From Stictocephala bisonia (Eukaryota; Arthropoda; Insecta; Hemiptera; Membracidae), in NCBI GenBank assembly GCA_035578905.1, contig JAQJVL010000127.1:620001-684000 (forward strand): 64,000 nucleotides of DNA, given 5' to 3'. How positions within the stretch are numbered: the stretch's first letter is position 1; every line of letters starts with the position of its first letter. Below the pieces are notes generated by a model. The model had not been told where the DNA came from, made no database searches, and saw only the letters and a program-made list of their open reading frames with translations. This document shows, in pieces, positions 1 to 12,400 of this stretch. The translations under genes were made by a program, and so were the position numbers.

Positions 1-900
1 AATTTAACTTAATTCAAGTCTTTTAACTTGATTACATAATTATATTGCATCCTTTTATGAGGTTTTTCAAGTTTTATCTTATAACATTTATTAATTGATG
101 AATGTTATTAAGACCTGCATAATACAGTTACAATTCAGTTTAATTATGATAATATATGATACAAACAGTGTTTGAACCATCAAAACCCTCAATTAGGTGT
201 AAACGCAATTGTACTACTTGTTTTAAGTATATCGTTCTGTTCTACTACCTGTAGGATGTTATGTAAATATACCAAGACACTTCTGGTGCTGCCTGTCAGG
301 ATATTGCCAGCCTAGGTTTCCACTTGGAAAGGAAATTGTCTCTTCACCGTTTCAAGGAGATGACTTCTAATGGAATCTTTTACAGTAGTTTGGTGTCGCT
401 ATTTTGAACGTGGTTTAACAAAACAAACAGTAACAGTCTGAGCAAATTAAAAAAATTAACAACTAACCATATCTTTTTAAGAAGTACATTCTCGAGTGGA
501 GTGTATACATACGAGATTTTTCTTGATAATAATGTATAATCAAATTTATTTGAATTATTTGTAATACCAATAAATAGTCATATGAAATAGTAATTAATTC
601 TATGAAAATATAATAGAAGCTAAAAACTTTTTTTCGAAAGTAGATTTTTGTAACCCTTTAAGAGGAAAACTACACATAAATCACATTAAAAACAACGTTA
701 GTTATTGTAATATTCTCCTTAACTCCCTTTCCTTAAAACTGATTGATAAAAAGGTTATATAAATATTATTAAAACTTACTTCAAGTATTAAATAAGTTTT
801 GGTAAGTAAATAGCCCAATATATATAAATTCCACTAAAACAAAATACAAATACATAAAAGGGACGTAATAAATTACTTGTACAAAAATAACATAATTATT

Positions 901-1209
901 GAAGTTATACTTCTTTGTACCCGTTAGACACTTTGGGATGGGATGTTGGTCGAGAAACCGCGTCACGCTGAAAAGTAAGAACAAAATTTTAAGAACTATC
1001 GATTAATCGATTGTTAATCGAAGAAATTTAATCGAAGAAATTACTGATAATGATAATATAGGTGTATAATATAATAATGAAGTCACGTATAATATATTGA
1101 AGATAAATATATTGAATAATATTGAAAAATGTCTTATATTTCATTTATATATCCTGTCTGTTTGTGTGCGTGAGTGGGTGTATGGGAATGGCCAAAGAAG
1201 TATAACTTC
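901..1209. mobile_element. Insertion with 17-bp inverted ends, present only in copy A
   Basis: Copy B (near 31275) lacks roughly 345 bases found here. The extra segment opens with GAAGTTATACTTCTTTG (901-917), and the exact reverse complement lies at 1193-1209. The inner part is AT-rich with repeated ATCGAAGAAATT-like words and no coding domain. About 27 further bases right of the second inverted repeat are also absent from copy B, so the left end may be slightly truncated or the true ends lie further out. It fits a small non-autonomous DNA transposon. The target duplication is unclear. Confidence 0.6.
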
Positions 1210-2238
1210 CACCGTGTGGTCCGACGCACATCCAATTTTTTTTTTTATCTTCCAAAGACTAAATAAGTATATGTATTTTTATATGAAAAGACACATCACT
1301 AGAAATGATCTTAAGTGCCTAAAGAATTCCCGCGAAGTTTTATTGAATTAGACTTGATAACTACTAGGCCCCATAACATTGACTAACAAAAAACTATTGT
1401 ATAGTTGGCCACCTATTTTTGAAAATAAAACAAAATAAACCATGCTGGGATGATCCTTATAAATATTTACCTTCTCAATAGATACTGATTTTAAAAGTCC
1501 TAGAGACTTTTTACTAGAGAAAGAAATCTGGGACCAACGGCTTAAAGGTGACTTCCGATCCACCACTAATGGGAACGGGCAATGACATTAAAAATTACTT
1601 TATTAAAGAGGTGAAGTTATGATTGTAAAGTCATCTCTAACACTCAACCCTAACACCTTTATAGCCACACAACTCCATTGCACGGGCTGGTTGGCTGCGT
1701 GCAAGGACGGGATCGCTCAGATCGTCATCCATCCAAGGAACAGCCACGCTGGTTTTTTACTTTGTGATAATTTCAGAAAACTCTGGTTCTTGCGACTGAC
1801 CACTGGAAAACTATCAGATACTACAATTATCGTGCAAAAATATACAAATTGGTTCGGAATCTATCTTTGACAAATTTATTAACAACTGAATAGATTCTAC
1901 GCAAAAAATGAAATTCCACGTAACAAGTTTAAATTGTTACCAAGTATCAAAAATATTGGAAGTTTTAATAACTAATAACATTTATTTCATTAAATTCTAC
2001 ATTTCAATGTATCACAAACATCCGTTAAAAATATAAATCCGTATACGTTCATTCGTACAACGGCCTCAGCCTAAAAGTGTTTAATTCACCATTGCTCTCA
2101 CACACAACTATACAAGCCATTCCATTGCCGGTGTTAGTGATATAATTATTAGTCTCTCAGAGATGTGACGAGAGCTCGTCCACTCTGCAAAAGGCCTTAC
2201 AGGTCGAAATTCTCTTTACCCAAAACATAAATCAGGTA

Positions 2239-2268
2239 TATGCTGAAGTCTTTGACAACTTCAGCATA
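2239..2268. other. Short hairpin conserved in both long direct repeat copies
   Basis: TATGCTGAAGT and its near-complement AACTTCAGCATA are separated by a few bases. The same hairpin is at 32260-32289 in copy B. Its role is unknown. Confidence 0.5.
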
Positions 2269-2378
2269 ACATAGCTCCCTAACCAACATGTGAAGGTGTT
2301 CATAAACCACCGTTCTCTGTTGTCCACTACGGAAATTCTCCCTGCTTCTAGTGGCATGACTGTGTATGGTCAGTCCAC

Positions 2379-2877
2379 NNNNNNNNNNNNNNNNNNNNNN
2401 NNNNNNNNNNNNNNNNNNNNNNNNNNNNNNNNNNNNNNNNNNNNNNNNNNNNNNNNNNNNNNNNNNNNNNNNNNNNNNNNNNNNNNNNNNNNNNNNNNNN
2501 NNNNNNNNNNNNNNNNNNNNNNNNNNNNNNNNNNNNNNNNNNNNNNNNNNNNNNNNNNNNNNNNNNNNNNNNNNNNNNNNNNNNNNNNNNNNNNNNNNNN
2601 NNNNNNNNNNNNNNNNNNNNNNNNNNNNNNNNNNNNNNNNNNNNNNNNNNNNNNNNNNNNNNNNNNNNNNNNNNNNNNNNNNNNNNNNNNNNNNNNNNNN
2701 NNNNNNNNNNNNNNNNNNNNNNNNNNNNNNNNNNNNNNNNNNNNNNNNNNNNNNNNNNNNNNNNNNNNNNNNNNNNNNNNNNNNNNNNNNNNNNNNNNNN
2801 NNNNNNNNNNNNNNNNNNNNNNNNNNNNNNNNNNNNNNNNNNNNNNNNNNNNNNNNNNNNNNNNNNNNNNNNNNNNN
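2379..2877. other. Assembly gap (N run)
   Basis: 499 undetermined bases. Open frames running through it are artefacts. It hides the right-hand part of copy A of the long repeat. Confidence 0.99.
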
Positions 2878-3636
2878 ACTTTAGTTATTTTTGTAAGCAT
2901 ATTGCTCGACATTTTGTCCCATTTTGTAACAACAAATTATCCACAAGCTCTCTCTATAGACATTAACTTTTTGGGCGTTTTTAATATAAAATTCCCTGGT
3001 CCTTCGAATAAATTTAGATATAAATATTTAATTTTCTCATCTCTCATTTACCGCTCAACAGCTTACCTTTTTGTAGACATTATTTCTGTTTTTTTTCAGT
3101 CTGGCTGTCACCGAGCCAACTCCGGATCAGGTCTGTACAATTGATGATGGGGGAATCAATCACTTTTCAGATTCACGCAGCTCTTTTCAGGATGTGACAT
3201 GAGGCTTATTGATCGTCATGGTAGAACAAATCTTCTGAGCTGAAAAAATTTTTGATTATTATATTCGATGAAAAAAGTGCGTACTATAGTAGAAGTATAA
3301 CAATAGTAAAAGTAAAATAGCACCGTACCTAAATTTGTGGGTAGAAGGGTCAATACCAATGTACGTGCATAGCTGGGTATTTAATAACCAATAATTTGAT
3401 TTAATTTTTTTAAGATACTTCAATTTTATATTGGCTTAAGATAAATCAAAGAACTTTTTGTACTGTTTAGCAATGCTAATGTCACTTAGTTAGTCAAACT
3501 GTTCTTGAACTATTAGTTGTTTTCTAAAAAAATAGTCATGCTGACGTACACTAAATGGATCTTAATTTTATAAAAACTTATTCTTAATTTTCTGTTTTAA
3601 ATTAGGCGTATAGTCCGAAAATGTATAGCCCGGACG
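2878..3636. other. AT-rich stretch, no gene seen
   Basis: No domain-bearing frame was found. Around 3325-3377 a single decayed unit of the dispersed ~36-bp minisatellite is visible (GGGTCAATACCAATGTACGTG and neighbours). Confidence 0.5.
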
Positions 3637-3736
3637 CATTTTAGTTACAACCTGTACATTTTAGTTACACCCTGTACATTTTAGTTACCCCCTGTACATT
3701 TTATTTACAACCTGTACATTTTATTTCCACCCTGTA
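3637..3736. repeat. 20-bp tandem repeat, five units
   Basis: Five consecutive units of exactly 20 bp start at 3637, 3657, 3677, 3697 and 3717, each near CATTTTAGTTACAACCTGTA. Differences are single-base (AGTT versus ATTT, ACAA versus CACC). A sixth decayed start follows. Confidence 0.9.
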
Positions 3737-3944
3737 AATTTTTTTAATGCCTTGTTATCAATTAGTTATGATTGAATTTGTTTACTTATAATCACGTAGA
3801 GGACTAGAAACCCAAATACAATTATTTATAGGTTGTATATTTGCTCTGCCTTCCCTTGCTAGAACAGTTATGAACTTCCATCAAACTTAGTCTCTACAAA
3901 AGTGATATTAAGTTTATGAGACTGTAACAAGAGAACTTAGAACA

Positions 3945-4022
3945 GTATCCGGAGGCTGTTTACGGACAACTGAACTTAAACTAGTTCATAGCCTTGAAAT
4001 GTTGCAGAACTCAGGGCATAAT
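3945..4022 (+). repeat. Short dispersed repeat, first copy
   Basis: The words GGAGGCTGTTTA, AACTTAAACTAGTT and what follows recur with changes at 9358-9440. Its function is unknown. Confidence 0.5.
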
Positions 4023-5357
4023 GTAACATTGATTAAATTAAATTAAAGAATTCAATCTACATTTATTTATACGTATATAAAAAAAAAGCAAGTAATTTAC
4101 TTTCGTCACAGAAATTATGTGTGCCCGAGATTTAAGGCTATATACTAAGCAACTAAGAGGCACATGAAAAAATCCAATCATGGTGTTGTTTTCCTCATTT
4201 TGCTGTGCGGATGGCAAGTTTTAAAATTGTATTCTAAGTTTTAATACACATTATCCTTGAAACAGGGTTTCTAACTGGTTCCGCTTATAATCAATTTTAT
4301 ACTTATACACTTTTAGAACTCGTAAATAATTAGCTTTTATATTTTTAATAGATGGTTTAGAACATTTTGATTTATACATTTTATGAATTTCAGAGTTTTA
4401 TATATTGAAGAAAATACGTCCTTATCAGTTTTATGAAAAAAATTTTCTAAGCTTCTACAGGTCGTAAATCAACTAATTGGTCATAGATTAATCCTCTAAG
4501 AAATGTAAAGTTAGGATGCATTAATTTAGATGCATAAGTAAATGTTCATTTTAAATTGATCTGGATCAATTAAAATTTTACAAACAACTGTGTTACTAAA
4601 TTGATATGAATCAATTATAAATCCCTTAAACTAATAATGCATATAAAATTACTGTATCGATAAAATAAATGTCATAAAGATTATAACGTGACCAATTAAT
4701 TAATTTTACGACCTCTAGAAGCCAAGAAAATGTTATTTTAGATCATTGATAAGAACTTATTTTCCTTAATATTTGAAAGTATTAAATCTATATAACTTAT
4801 TCAGAAAATAATTATTTCAACTAAGTCAATTGATTGTTTTTGTTTTTATTTATAATAAAAGTATAAAGTTGATACACAGAGAGCACTAGTTAAAATTGTG
4901 GTCTTTTATTTCATCCAACTACGTTAAATTATATAAAAACTTAGAATGTGAATTTTCATCTGTCATAACGCACAGATAAACGAGAAAAACAATGTTTTAA
5001 TTGGAACTTCATAGGCCTTTTAGTTTATCTGTAAACATCCTTCAAACTCCGCTACTCATAATTTCTGTGCTGACGGTAATTTGTAAGTTTTAAGCTGTAT
5101 TATAGTTAAGCTCACCAAAATTTAAAACATTTTATATTTGAGAATTGGGATAGTAAGGGTAAAAAAAAGAATGCAGGTTGATTATAGATTTAACCTTGAA
5201 TTTTGGTCCTTCTTACCACTCTCGTAGCTCGGAATTCACGTTATTAATTAGACAATAAATAATCAAAGCCAAATTTCAAATACAGTAAAAAATTACAAAT
5301 TTACCTCTCTTATAACCTCAGCAAACGCCTCAGTAGCACTTATAAATAAATTACAAC
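4023..5357. other. AT-rich stretch, no feature seen
   Basis: No long open frame, no RNA-like structure and no recognisable repeat. Confidence 0.5.
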
Positions 5358-5536
5358 TAATGTACATCTTTATATGTATGAAGTAATAATTACTTTGTTT
5401 ATCCCTAAGGGTTATGGGGGATTAAGGGATGTAATTAGAAGAGGCTGGCTCTACCATCGTAAGGTGGAGAAATAAGTGCTCGACACATATTTAGTGCATG
5501 CATTATGTTTCTTTCCTCTTTGTGTAGATACTAAAT
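5358..5536 (+). mobile_element. Diverged relative of the 19.35 kb MITE
   Basis: The sequence parallels 19395-19592. Shared parts include TGTACATCTTTATA, TAATTACT and a GC-rich core around GAGAAATAAGTGCTCGAC. A shared right end contains TGTTTCTTT and a degraded CTCTTTGTG. The left inverted terminus is not recognisable, so this is an old or truncated copy. Confidence 0.5.
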
Positions 5537-6690
5537 AGTGTTCATCGAATGACATATCATTAAAATTTTAAATACATGTATATATTCATGTTTATACCTA
5601 ATAAATGCACGAATATATACATGTATAGTTTTATTACATATCCATATGGTTATAAATATGCGTATAATATTAGGATTATTAATTTAAATGTAATGGAAGT
5701 ATATTTAGACTTATGTCAACTAAAAAAAGGAACGTAATGGTCTTTTAGAAATATCACCTGCAATGCTAATCTATAAATCTTATTGGAAACCAGATAAATA
5801 TATCCTGGCCGTTCAAAGGGTGAGTTTCCCTTTGTGAGGGTGTATTATAGAAGTCGACTTATAATAATGTGGAACCAGAAGTAGGTGTTATATATTTTTA
5901 TGATTGTGTTAGTTAAGGAATATAATTCTCGGTTGTAAGCGATACAACTTTTACTTTCGGTTAGAAATAAAAAGTTTTCTTTAAATTCTAGACACGTATC
6001 AATGCTATAAAACTAATTGGACGGGATATAAAAAGGATTTTAAAAAATCCAAATAACCAGTGGCATATTAATGCTTAATATTTGAGCATTCAATTAGGCA
6101 TATTACTGCCGTAGGCGTAATAAGTTTTCCAATCCGAAACGATAGAAACATTCAGTTTTTAGATAACAATTACCCATTTCATATCTAGATAATTGTGAAA
6201 TACAATGGTTTTAACAATGTTATAGATAGTTTTATAATCAATTAATGTTTATTTATATATTTGTGTATATATAAAAGAAAAAACATTTTAACATAAACAA
6301 TGTATTGGAGTATTAAGTAAGGAAATTGTACTAAATACAATTGTATAATTGAATTGAAATCACATCGTATAGTGATCAAAACCTAACATAGTCAAAAGAG
6401 GGTTCTGATAGTGAAAATGCATTAGAAAAAATGCTATTAGTATTAATATTTATATTTTCTAGAGATTGCTTTATACTTTTGTTTTCTTTTTTCTATCGAT
6501 TTCCGTTTTTCTTTTTTTTTCTTTTGAGATCTGGAGTAAAATTTAACATATTCATTACTAATATATTTATCGATTATTATATAGTTATTACCTTATTTTA
6601 TTGCTTCTTTTTCAACTCGGTACTTTTATTTTAAATTTTATTAAGAAATTTTAATAGTTTCACAGAATCATTTTTGAAATTTATGTTGGA
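5537..6690. other. AT-rich stretch, no gene seen
   Basis: A 67-codon frame at 6431-6634 is low-complexity Phe/Ile/Leu from T-rich DNA and is not credible as a gene. Confidence 0.5.
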
Positions 6691-7330
6691 GATGAAAGAG
6701 TTAAATCTATTTATTTATGCATCTTTTATGGCCATTTTCATTAGTTCTGCTTTGCTCTTCCATTTGTTTACTGATTTTTGGCTTTTGTTCTTGTTCAGCC
6801 TTAATTCTTAAGTTGTCTCCTATTTGTATTCTTTTGGTTTACCATATGGGATATATCTTTTAGCTGAATTAAGGAACATTGTTGTAATAGTGTCCCATAT
6901 TTTATCGGGGTGTTGATTAAAATCTATATTATTTTCATTTAGTTCTATCTCAAGCGTATTAGTAAAATTGGTCCAGTCTGCCTTTTTACAATTTCAGGAA
7001 GGTCTGATGTTGTTATATGGATTTTTATATCTTGAAACATTAATTTTAATGTTAGCTATCATTTTTCTATTTCCAGCTCCAGGATCTTCAATTAGCATTC
7101 TGTCAGTGTTATAAACTAAGTCTGATGAAACAAGTAGAAGGTCTGAGTTACTGGTTGTCCCATTATAATGTAAATAAGATGGTGTATCATTATATTTGTA
7201 AATTAATTTAACATTTTCAGTATTGAGTAGATCTTCGTTAGCTTTTCCAGAGTAGTTTTGATCAGTGTAGCCTACTCTTTTAAAATTATTTGTCCTTATT
7301 TTTGTTCATGATTGGGCAAAGAGATATTTT
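6690..7330 (-). pseudogene. Jockey-like LINE fragment: end of endonuclease domain plus linker
   Basis: Read on the minus strand from about 7320 down to 6700, with one or more frame breaks, the translation includes THYNG-like, DLLLVSSD and EDPGAGNRKMIANI segments. Next come KKADWTNFTN, NIDFNQHPDKIWDTI and AKRYIPYGK. This order is typical of the C-terminal endonuclease region and the linker before the reverse transcriptase in insect Jockey-group ORF2 proteins. Stops interrupt it (for example after NNIRPS), so it is dead. It stands back to back with a plus-strand RT fragment of the same kind of element at 7340-7570. Confidence 0.75.
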
Positions 7331-7339
7331 TCTTTCAAG

Positions 7340-7570
7340 AAGTTTTAGGGAAGTCATGATGTTTCTGATAGTGTAGACTATTTAGCCGATTAAAAATTAA
7401 AAAGGCACCAGGTGCTGATGGGTTCATCCATCTTAGACACATAGCAAAATCTACAATACGCAAACTTTACAAGCATATTTGGAACCTGGGAATAATATCA
7501 AGAAGATGAAAACAAGCAATAATAATCCCAACATTAAAAAAGGAAAAACCCACAACGAATACCACAGTAA
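7340..7570 (+). pseudogene. LINE reverse transcriptase N-terminal fragment
   Basis: The plus-strand frame gives KLKIKKAPGADGFIHLRHI, then KLYKHIWNLGIISRR, a stop, KQAIIIPTLKKEKP. This matches the KKAPGPDG block and the 'W..A.I.PI.K.GK' block that open the RT domain of Jockey/I-type elements. The fragment stops abruptly where a minisatellite begins (7575), and no catalytic YADD block or 3' tail follows. Its orientation is opposite to the endonuclease piece just upstream. Confidence 0.75.
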
Positions 7571-7574
7571 GTGT

Positions 7575-7812
7575 ATAGGGGTAGGACGGCCATCACCACA
7601 GTATATGTATGGGTAGGAGGGCCATCATCACAGTACTTGTATGGGTGGGTGGGAGGGCCACCATCACAGTAGGGCCACCATTGTATGGGTAAATGGGAGG
7701 GTCATCACCACAGTACGTGTATAGGTGGATGGGCGGGCCGATCACCACAGTACGTGCATGGGTGAGGAGGGCCATTATTAAAGTACTTGTATGGGTGGAT
7801 TTGAGGGATGTC
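7575..7812 (+). repeat. Dispersed ~36-bp minisatellite, degenerate array
   Basis: About six or seven units carry ATCACCACAGTACGTGTATG and GGTGGGTGGGAGGGCC-type runs. It abuts the LINE RT fragment. A minus-strand frame through it is a repeat artefact. Confidence 0.85.
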
Positions 7813-7814
7813 AA

Positions 7815-9357
7815 TTAATTTCTCGTTCAGCTTTACAGATTAAAATTGTTTAGTTATTTTATTTATTTGTGTTACTTTTTAGTTAATAGTGTCCGTCTTC
7901 CCAACTGATTTATTGTTATGAATCTGTTGTTATTTTTGTCTGTTGAAACTAATCTGGTTTATGCTGCATAATTTTTATTGGTAAAACTGTTTCGTAGGAG
8001 TTTAAATTATTGTTTAACAAATTTCACTTATTTTATAATGATAATAAGGTTGTACAAAGTTGATTGTTCACTTCAAACAAAAGCTATCAGGATATTAATT
8101 GAAAAAGACGTCCAAATGTGTACTCAACATGACATAAATTATACCTAAGTCATTAAATCCATATGGTAATATATTCTGTATTAATATACAAGATCAACAG
8201 TATATTATATAATCAAAATAAAATATTATTTTTGAATAATATCTTGGCGAGACAGAACAAGAATAAAAAATATTCAATGTGTTTAAAATTACATAAACTC
8301 TATTAATTAATATAGTATTTAATAATTACATATGATGTATATAACTACATAGTTTAATCTTCTAATATCATAACTAATTATGTGAGGAGAATAAACTTTA
8401 TTTTGTATATAGTGAAATTGTACAGTTAGCAGAGTATATAAAAATCAGTTACGTTTATAAATAAAAAGGCGCGTTTTAAAATAATTAAGATAATATCAAC
8501 ATTTTAAAAGGATATAGTCAGAAACAATTGTTATATTTTAGACTGAATAGACTTTGTATCATGTTTCCTCATAAATTCCAAGAAACCGTTAAGGAATACA
8601 GTTCTTATGTATTGAGTACATTTACAGACAAATTGGCATTAAGGGAAATAAAGGATCGGGAAAATTCAGTGCAATAGTATCATGAACTATGTAAATTGAA
8701 ATATGATTTACTTACGCACCTCCATTGTTAAAATATATATTCTATATTTTTAATATTATAACATTTAAATTTAATTTGTTGTAACACATGATTTTCGATT
8801 ATGAAAACATGGCGATTCTTTTAACTCATAAATCTCACAAACATTCTAATTCACTAGTATAACAATACAATAACATTTATTGTCAAAGAGAATTTTAATT
8901 ATAACTTATAAGCAGTATAGACCCCCTCACCGACACGTAAAGTGATTTTATTTTAATACACACACAAAAATGATTTGTTTTTGTTTTATAATCAAATATG
9001 CTTTATATTATTAAAAGTATATATATATAGTTTATAATACATTTTTTCTTATTGTTGTCCTTGCCCTTTATTAGCACGACATATTTTACATTTTTTCTTA
9101 GGTGAATCAAGAAATGAATTCGATGTAATCGTTGTAATGGTTGGATACAAATAAGTTTTGCCTTAAAAATTTACTACAACTGCGTTTTTGAGTAATTTTT
9201 TTGATTAAATATTTGAATTCAATCTCAGAAACCTTAAAATATGAAAAAATGCAAAGAATCATATCAAATTTATTTCACCTTAGGTGCACATTTTTTAACA
9301 TGGACAACGATAATTTTGACAATAGTGATTCACCCTCAACCAATTGTAAGTAGTAAA
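7815..9357. other. AT-rich stretch, nothing seen
   Basis: No gene, RNA gene or clear repeat recognised. Confidence 0.45.
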
Positions 9358-9440
9358 CTAATAGCGCCTGGAGGCTGTTTAGAACGAAACTTGAGCTGAA
9401 ACTAGTTTACTGTCTCAGAGTAGCAGGATGCCTTAAGTAC
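9358..9440 (+). repeat. Short dispersed repeat, second copy
   Basis: Counterpart of 3945-4022: TGGAGGCTGTTTAGAACG, then GCTGAAACTAGTTTACTG. Confidence 0.5.
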
Positions 9441-9444
9441 TTTA

Positions 9445-12400
9445 AGGCTTTGAGTCTGTCACACTTAATTCTATCACAATAAGTCTGATAAAATAAACTA
9501 TGTTCTTCACCATATTGTTTACAAAATACCTATATATGTAAAATAGTTCAATATATTACATACGGAGCTAAGCCCATGATTTTTAGGCCTACGATATATT
9601 GAAATGAAATATTCCATTTAGCTAGTAACATAATATTATATTGAGCATTGTAGTGACATTTGGAAGGTATTAGAAATTAAACGAGGAATACGGTATATAT
9701 ACTATATAACTGTAAACAACACTTAATAATACATTCTAAACCATACAAAGATTTAAGCTATTTTAATACTAAACTAAGCTAATTGTTAAATATAAATCTG
9801 TTTCATAAAATATCATATTACATTTTTTACTTACCTAAACATAAAACATAAAAATAACCTTCTAAGAAAAACTTTAGGATAATAATATATATGTTTGTAC
9901 AGTTCTGACAGACATAACCCATTTGATTACAAGTATAATTTATAGGTTAATTTTTTCCCGTAATAAAAGGGCATTTTATAAATTATTTTAAAATAAAAAT
10001 GCGGAGGATATTGATTTATATACGAGTAGGATTTTTTTAACCATGCTTTTCCACCCTTTAGAAAACATTCACGATTTATAGCTACACCAAATAAAAATAA
10101 TTAATCACCCGCTCATGCTAATAATTACTGTTAAAACAAATGGACCAAGCCGTCATTATTATCAGGTGACCTTGTTTATAGACATTATAAAATCGCCATT
10201 TAAGACTTGCCAAAAAAGTCTCATAATATGCCTTACAGTGTGTGATTTAGCCATGCATAAATGTGGGGACAGTTAGCATATTTGTGGTAATTTTTAAGTG
10301 ATTATACGTGATATGTTTATCTTTGCCCAAACATATACTAGTAAGTTAAACATTTCAGGAACAAACAATTAAATTATCATAACCCATTGAAAACGTAAAA
10401 TGAAATAACTATTTTTATGCTTACTCAAATATGGGTTACAAAATAATAGTATTAGCGGGTAAAAAACCTTGATTTAGTAATTTATTTACAAAATTTTATC
10501 TAATTGGAACACAACAAACTGCGTTTATTTAGTAATACAGTACATAAACTACTGGAAAAATAAATTCGTTCAACACAATGATCATGGCACATGAGATTGT
10601 TATAACGAGGATTTGTGGGTATTTATTTTATCAAAAAAATTCATGGAAAAGGTGAAAAAATTATTTTTTTATTACCATATTTTTCCTACTTTATAGCCCT
10701 TACCTAAAATTAAAGGAGCTATTACACTATAAATCTACTAACATATCTTCCTGTGGTGCTTTATTTCAGAAAATAGAATCTTAGTTGATATTTTAGTGAG
10801 TATCCTACTAGACATTGCTTAATTCCATATAATACATTTTCATCAGTATCCATGATCAACAGGTAGTTTTTTTTTTTTTATTTAATAAAAAATTTTTACA
10901 AACTCGTTAACTTTTTTTAATCTCAAAAACAGTTATATGCTGATTTCCCAAAATTAATGCTGTAGTAAAATAAACGTAGGCAATGATATTTTTTTAAATG
11001 AAAAATGGTTTTGTTGAAATATAAGTAAAATAAATTAACAATTTTATTTATATGCTTTGTTATTTGTTCATAGATCGTGATAATTATTAGCTTATCTTAA
11101 AAGTAGTGGGTTTTTTGCAAATGTATTTAGATTTTTTTATAATGTCAATTCCAAAAACTTAGTTATTTACCCATTTATCTACAAAGATAATGCTATAGTT
11201 AAATATTTATAAATACACTATAAATTAAATATTGAACAAATAGACTGTAAACATTGTAATCCTAAATAGTAAATGGGTCTGTTTAAATTGATTCAAAATA
11301 AATTAAAAGTTTTAAAATTCTTTCATATTAAAATATGTTAATAGTTGACACAATATTTAAAATTAATAACAGTTTTAGCTTTATTATTACTCTTTATTTT
11401 ATTTATTTATTGTTTTTAGTTTAAAAATCATACATCCTTGTGTCACAACAATAACAAAATATATGTTATTTATTTAAAAAATAACAGTCCATATATTTCC
11501 TACAACGTGTTTCCCCCAATTACGTTAATTTCTTTATCTTCATCATGTAAATTCTCACGTTAGTTTGTTAAGCTAACACCGTATCGCTCTGATGATAAAA
11601 GGTGCCATTGCCTGAAACGCCACAATCTTTTATATTATCCTGCACAAAATAAGACTCTGAAAATATTGTGAATTCAAAAAGTATTATATTGGTTATGAGT
11701 TAATATTATTTTATTATAATAATAAACCAAAAACAGTTAATTTTATTACACCTTATTTTATAATAAGTGCGATAATACTGTGTAATTAAAATAGTGAACT
11801 TTTACGTAGGTCATATTGTGCCAATATTTAGTCAAGAAAGCTTTAGATAATAGAAAAAGTTCATCATGCAATTTCCTTTTTCTTTCCCTTACACATATTT
11901 ACTACGCATAAAGAGAGATATTATGCTATAAATCTCCAAAGACCGTCACAGGTTGGGGATTCCTTAGTTAAATAAACTCTGAAATATGATTTTCAGATTT
12001 CTACCTAATATTTCCTGCTTTCCGAAAAAATCTGAATAACGATATCCCTAATGTAAGTTTTTCAGATATATATTTACGACATGAATACAATATGACTATA
12101 TAGGTCTTATTCTCCTTACTCATTTGAATTGTTACAGCATGTGCATGATTGGCTAACGTTAGAAAACTCTTAAAATGCAACTAAATTGTTGTATATTTTT
12201 TAATGGTATAAATATTGAACATTTTATCTCGGTTTTACAGGACCTGATAACAGTTATGTAAATGTGGGCACATTTTATTAGGGGATAAAATTACGGTACT
12301 GATCAGTTTTAGAAAATAGTTTACTAATATGTGTACAATGTTTGTATTATTTTTATTTCTTTTAAGATCTTCATAGAATCGCTTTAATAATATGTATTAT

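Larger units (their letters stand above)
1..2378 (+). repeat. Long direct repeat, copy A
   Basis: This stretch reads the same, with scattered substitutions and small indels, as 30334-32396, about 30 kb downstream in the same orientation. Shared landmarks include the segment near 230-420, the stretch near 1360-1560 and the GC-richer stretch near 1620-1830. It starts at or before the window edge and runs into the assembly gap, so neither end is defined. An open frame of 83 codons at 1619-1870 lies in it, but copy B has an in-frame stop in the same frame and several replacement changes, so I do not call it a gene. It could be a large non-autonomous transposon or a segmental duplication. I recognise no protein domain. 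Confidence 0.85.

Noticed and set aside
1097..1351. 84-codon plus frame
   Set aside because: Straddles the copy A insertion and its flank. Not present in copy B.
2290..3144. 284-codon frame and two others spanning the N run
   Set aside because: Most of each is undetermined sequence. The flanking real bases show no domain.
7593..7814. 73-codon frame on the minus strand
   Set aside because: Lies wholly within degenerate minisatellite.
11575..11640. Penelope-like 3' end
   Set aside because: Only a short motif (CTGATGATAAAAGG, CCTGAAACGCC) with no coding remnant next to it.
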